From the NCBI GenBank assembly GCA_900315585.1, contig OMZP01000002.1:1-64000 (forward strand): DNA of 64,000 nt, written 5' to 3'. How positions within the stretch are numbered: the stretch's first letter is position 1; every line of letters starts with the position of its first letter. Source of the DNA: an uncultured Eubacteriales bacterium (GTDB lineage Bacteria; Bacillota; Clostridia; Christensenellales; Aristaeellaceae). Positions 62,024 through 64,000 of this stretch are shown here, piece by piece. The position numbers were made by a program, and so were the translations under genes. The notes under the pieces are model-generated. The model worked only from the letters and a program-made list of their open reading frames with translations, was not told the DNA's origin and did no database searches.

Positions 62024-63721
62024 TTATAGTTCTCCCTTGCGCACTTCGGCATCCTTGAGCATGTTCCGTGCGTGGGACAGGCTGCTCTCATTCTCTGACG
62101 CGCCGCCCACCAGCCTCGCCAGCTCGTGAGCCCGGCCCTCGTCGTCCAGCAGGCGCACGTGGGTGTCCGTGCGGTCTTCCCCGGCGATCTTCTCCACCAG
62201 GAAGTGGGCGTCGCCCAGGGCCGCGATCTGCGGCAGATGGGTGATGCTGAGCACCTGCCGGTTGCGGGCGATCAGACACATCTTTTCCCCCACTACCTGG
62301 GCCATGCGCCCGGACACGCCGGTGTCGATCTCGTCGAACACCATGGCGTCCACGCCCTCCGCGTCCACGGAGATGGCCTTCAGCGCCAGCATCACGCGGG
62401 AGATCTCGCCGCCGGAGGCGATGTTCGCCAGGGGCTTCATCGGCTCGCCGGGGTTCGGGGAGATCATGAACTCCACCTTGTCCATGCCGCTCACCGTCGG
62501 CTTCGGCTCCGGCTCCAGGCGCACCTCAAAGCGGGTCTTGCCCATGCCCAGGTCCTTGAGCTGCTTGCAGATCTCCGCCGCCAGCTGTTTAGCGGAATCG
62601 CTGCGCAGGGCCGTCAGCACCCCGCAGGCCTCCCGCAGCCTGCCGTCGGCCTCCTTGTATTGCTTTTTCAGCGCCGCGATGGACTCGTCCCCGCGCTTGA
62701 GCTCGTTCAGGCGGCTCTCCGCAGACTGGCCGAAGGCGATCACTTCCTCCACCGTCGCGCCGTACTTGCGCTCCAGGCGCTTGATCGCGTCCAGCCGCCC
62801 GGCGATCTTGTCCAGCAGCTGGGGTTCGAAGTCCAGATCGTCCATCAGCGCCTGCAGCTCATAGCCCACGTCCTGGGCCCCGTAGTAAAGCTCCCGCAGA
62901 CGCCCCGCCAGCGCGCCGTAGCGTTCGTCCAGGGCCGCGATCCTGTCCATGGCCTCCGCCGAGCGCAGCAGTCCCTCCTGGGCGCTGGGCGAGCGCCCGT
63001 CGCCCTGGTAGACGAGGGTGTAGGCCGCCTCCACGCCCTGGCGGATCTTCTCGCTGTTTTCAAGGACGGACAGCTTCTTCTCCAGCTTCTCCTCCTCGCC
63101 GGGCTTCAGCTTTGCCGCGGCGATCTCCTGCGCCTGGAAGGACAGCATGTCGAAGAGTCGCTCCTTCTCGGACACATCGTTCATCAGCCGCTTGAGCTCG
63201 GAGGCGATCTTGCCCCGCTCGGCGTGGAGCCTGGCCACCTCCTCACGGGCCTGGCGGTGCTTCTCGCCGCCGAAGGCGTCCAGGAAGTCCAAGTGCTTCG
63301 CCGGGTTCATCAGGGCTTGGTGCTCATGCTGGCCGTGGATGTCCATCAGCTGGGTCGTGAGCTTTTTCAGCGTCTGCAGGGGCACGACCACGTCCTGCAC
63401 CCGGCAGATGTTCCGGCCCTCCCGGCTCAGCTCCCGTCGGATGGCGATCACGCCGTCCTCGGCGTCGATGTCCAGTTCCCTTAAAATGTCCTGGGCCTTC
63501 GGGTTCCTGGACACGTCAAACAGCGCCTGCACGGAGGCCTTCTCCGCACCGGTGCGGATCAGGTCCTTGTCCGCGCGGCTGCCCAGGGCCAGGTTGATGC
63601 TGTCCACCACGATGGACTTGCCCGCGCCGGTTTCGCCCGTAAGCACATTGAATCCCTGCGCAAATTCAACGCGCAGCGATTCAATGAGGGCGATGTTTTT
63701 AATTGTCAGTTCAAGCAGCAT
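62024..63721 (-). CDS. recN: DNA repair protein RecN
   Basis: SMC-like ATPase that acts early in double-strand break repair. The 565 residues have the N-terminal MLLELTIKNIALIESLRVEF, Walker A GETGAGKSIVVDSI, a coiled-coil middle (160-380), the signature ASGGEISRVMLALK, and Walker B MVFDEIDTGVSG. The ATG at 63721 follows argR by 12 bases with GGAGC ahead. The argR-recN order is conserved in Firmicutes, where spoIVB and spo0A usually follow; here they do not. Confidence 0.96.
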   Translation of the reverse strand: MLLELTIKNIALIESLRVEFAQGFNVLTGETGAGKSIVVDSINLALGSRADKDLIRTGAEKASVQALFDVSRNPKAQDILRELDIDAEDGVIAIRRELSREGRNICRVQDVVVPLQTLKKLTTQLMDIHGQHEHQALMNPAKHLDFLDAFGGEKHRQAREEVARLHAERGKIASELKRLMNDVSEKERLFDMLSFQAQEIAAAKLKPGEEEKLEKKLSVLENSEKIRQGVEAAYTLVYQGDGRSPSAQEGLLRSAEAMDRIAALDERYGALAGRLRELYYGAQDVGYELQALMDDLDFEPQLLDKIAGRLDAIKRLERKYGATVEEVIAFGQSAESRLNELKRGDESIAALKKQYKEADGRLREACGVLTALRSDSAKQLAAEICKQLKDLGMGKTRFEVRLEPEPKPTVSGMDKVEFMISPNPGEPMKPLANIASGGEISRVMLALKAISVDAEGVDAMVFDEIDTGVSGRMAQVVGEKMCLIARNRQVLSITHLPQIAALGDAHFLVEKIAGEDRTDTHVRLLDDEGRAHELARLVGGASENESSLSHARNMLKDAEVRKGEL

Positions 63722-63733
63722 GGTTGGCTCCGA

Positions 63734-64000
63734 TCAATCGTTCAGCAGAACATTGAATTTTCCCACCAGCGCCTCAGCGGCCTCGTTGGAGCGGGTGATG
63801 ATGAGCAGTGTGTTGTCGCCGGCGATGGTGCCCATGACCTCGCTCCACTTCATGGAGTCGATGGCTTCGCCCGCGGCGTTGGCGCTGGCGGTGAGGGTGT
63901 TCACCACGATCAGGTTGTTGACGGACTCGATATTCACAATGGACTCGGCCAGGATGCGGGCAAAGCGATCGTTCATGCCCTTCTCGGCCCGCTCCACGGT
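63734..64000 (-). CDS. argR: arginine repressor ArgR, C-terminal part (cut by window edge)
   Basis: The last 88 or so residues of ArgR, with the 5' part beyond the window. They form the C-terminal domain, which makes hexamers and binds arginine: FARILAESIVNIESVNNLIVVNTLTASANAAGEAID, then GTIAGDNTLLIITRSNEAAEAL, where GTIAGD(N) contacts arginine. The DNA-binding winged helix is not visible. A GTG at 63997 is internal and not the start. It is the upstream neighbour of recN in the same direction. Confidence 0.93.
   Translation of the reverse strand, partial: TVERAEKGMNDRFARILAESIVNIESVNNLIVVNTLTASANAAGEAIDSMKWSEVMGTIAGDNTLLIITRSNEAAEALVGKFNVLLND

Overview
The window looks like a chromosomal segment of a GC-rich, spore-forming member of the Clostridia (Bacillota), probably an Oscillospirales or Christensenellales type gut anaerobe. 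The reasons are a GerA-type germinant receptor operon, SpoIIP and a Spo0A-like regulator; Firmicutes gene orders such as plsX-acpP-rnc-smc and argR-recN; DegV, YlbF, DUF951, DUF1540, XpaC, DUF5685 and DUF6062 family genes; strong GGAGG ribosome sites; and frequent TTG and GTG starts. It is mostly core genome with dense, co-directional operons. No prophage, insertion sequence or CRISPR array is visible. Genus and species cannot be told from the sequence alone.

Layout. 1-6.0 kb (minus): the lipid, RNA processing and chromosome operon plsX-acpP-rnc-smc, converging on the 3' end of an unidentified gene. 6.1-12.5 kb: tRNA-Arg(CCG), glycogen synthase, a small membrane protein, a lysozyme-like secreted protein, a DMT transporter, and a sigma factor cotranscribed with a membrane protein carrying a duplicated Cys domain. 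12.5-18.7 kb (minus): uvrA, ridA, a TIGR04076 gene and uvrB, with repeat-rich spacers. 18.9-24.4 kb (plus): an endolysin-like hydrolase, an orphan DNA methyltransferase, DUF951, two type I signal peptidases and an M1-like protein that has lost its zinc motif. 24.4-29.0 kb: xpaC, a barnase-barstar pair, deoD, trmO and degV. 29.2-42.7 kb (plus): tRNA-Ser(GGA), then a long run of RNA-modification and repair genes (radical SAM/DUF2344 pair, RNase G, miaB, ylbF, mutS, mutL, miaA, a metal-binding-type lipoprotein, rnhA).

42.8-48.7 kb (minus): a Xer-like recombinase whose leader holds a striking nested inverted repeat, a cluster of poorly characterised genes (Cys-rich protein, DUF6062, membrane zinc ribbon, J-domain protein, DUF5685) and radA. 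48.8-56.3 kb: a membrane-anchored metallophosphoesterase with altered metal ligands, the gerA-gerB-gerC operon, a DUF1540 protein shorter than 60 residues, and a four-domain flavodiiron-rubredoxin fusion. 56.4-64.0 kb: a BaiN-like flavoprotein and an RpiR regulator, spoIIP, a SRAP protein, a Spo0A-like regulator, udk, recN and the C-terminal part of argR.

The spacers carry several short repeat families: a palindromic family around AGATCCTTCGCTYCGCTC (four copies), GTAGGGGCGGCG-type hairpins, GAGGAAT and GGCAATAG minirepeats, and a 15-bp palindromic word (AAACCGACGTCGGTA) found both inside genes and between them. Both tRNA genes have a copy of their 3' end close downstream, one inverted over the glgA stop codon and one direct. 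Most promoters listed were recognised by eye as -35/-10 pairs with 17 or 18 bp spacing.
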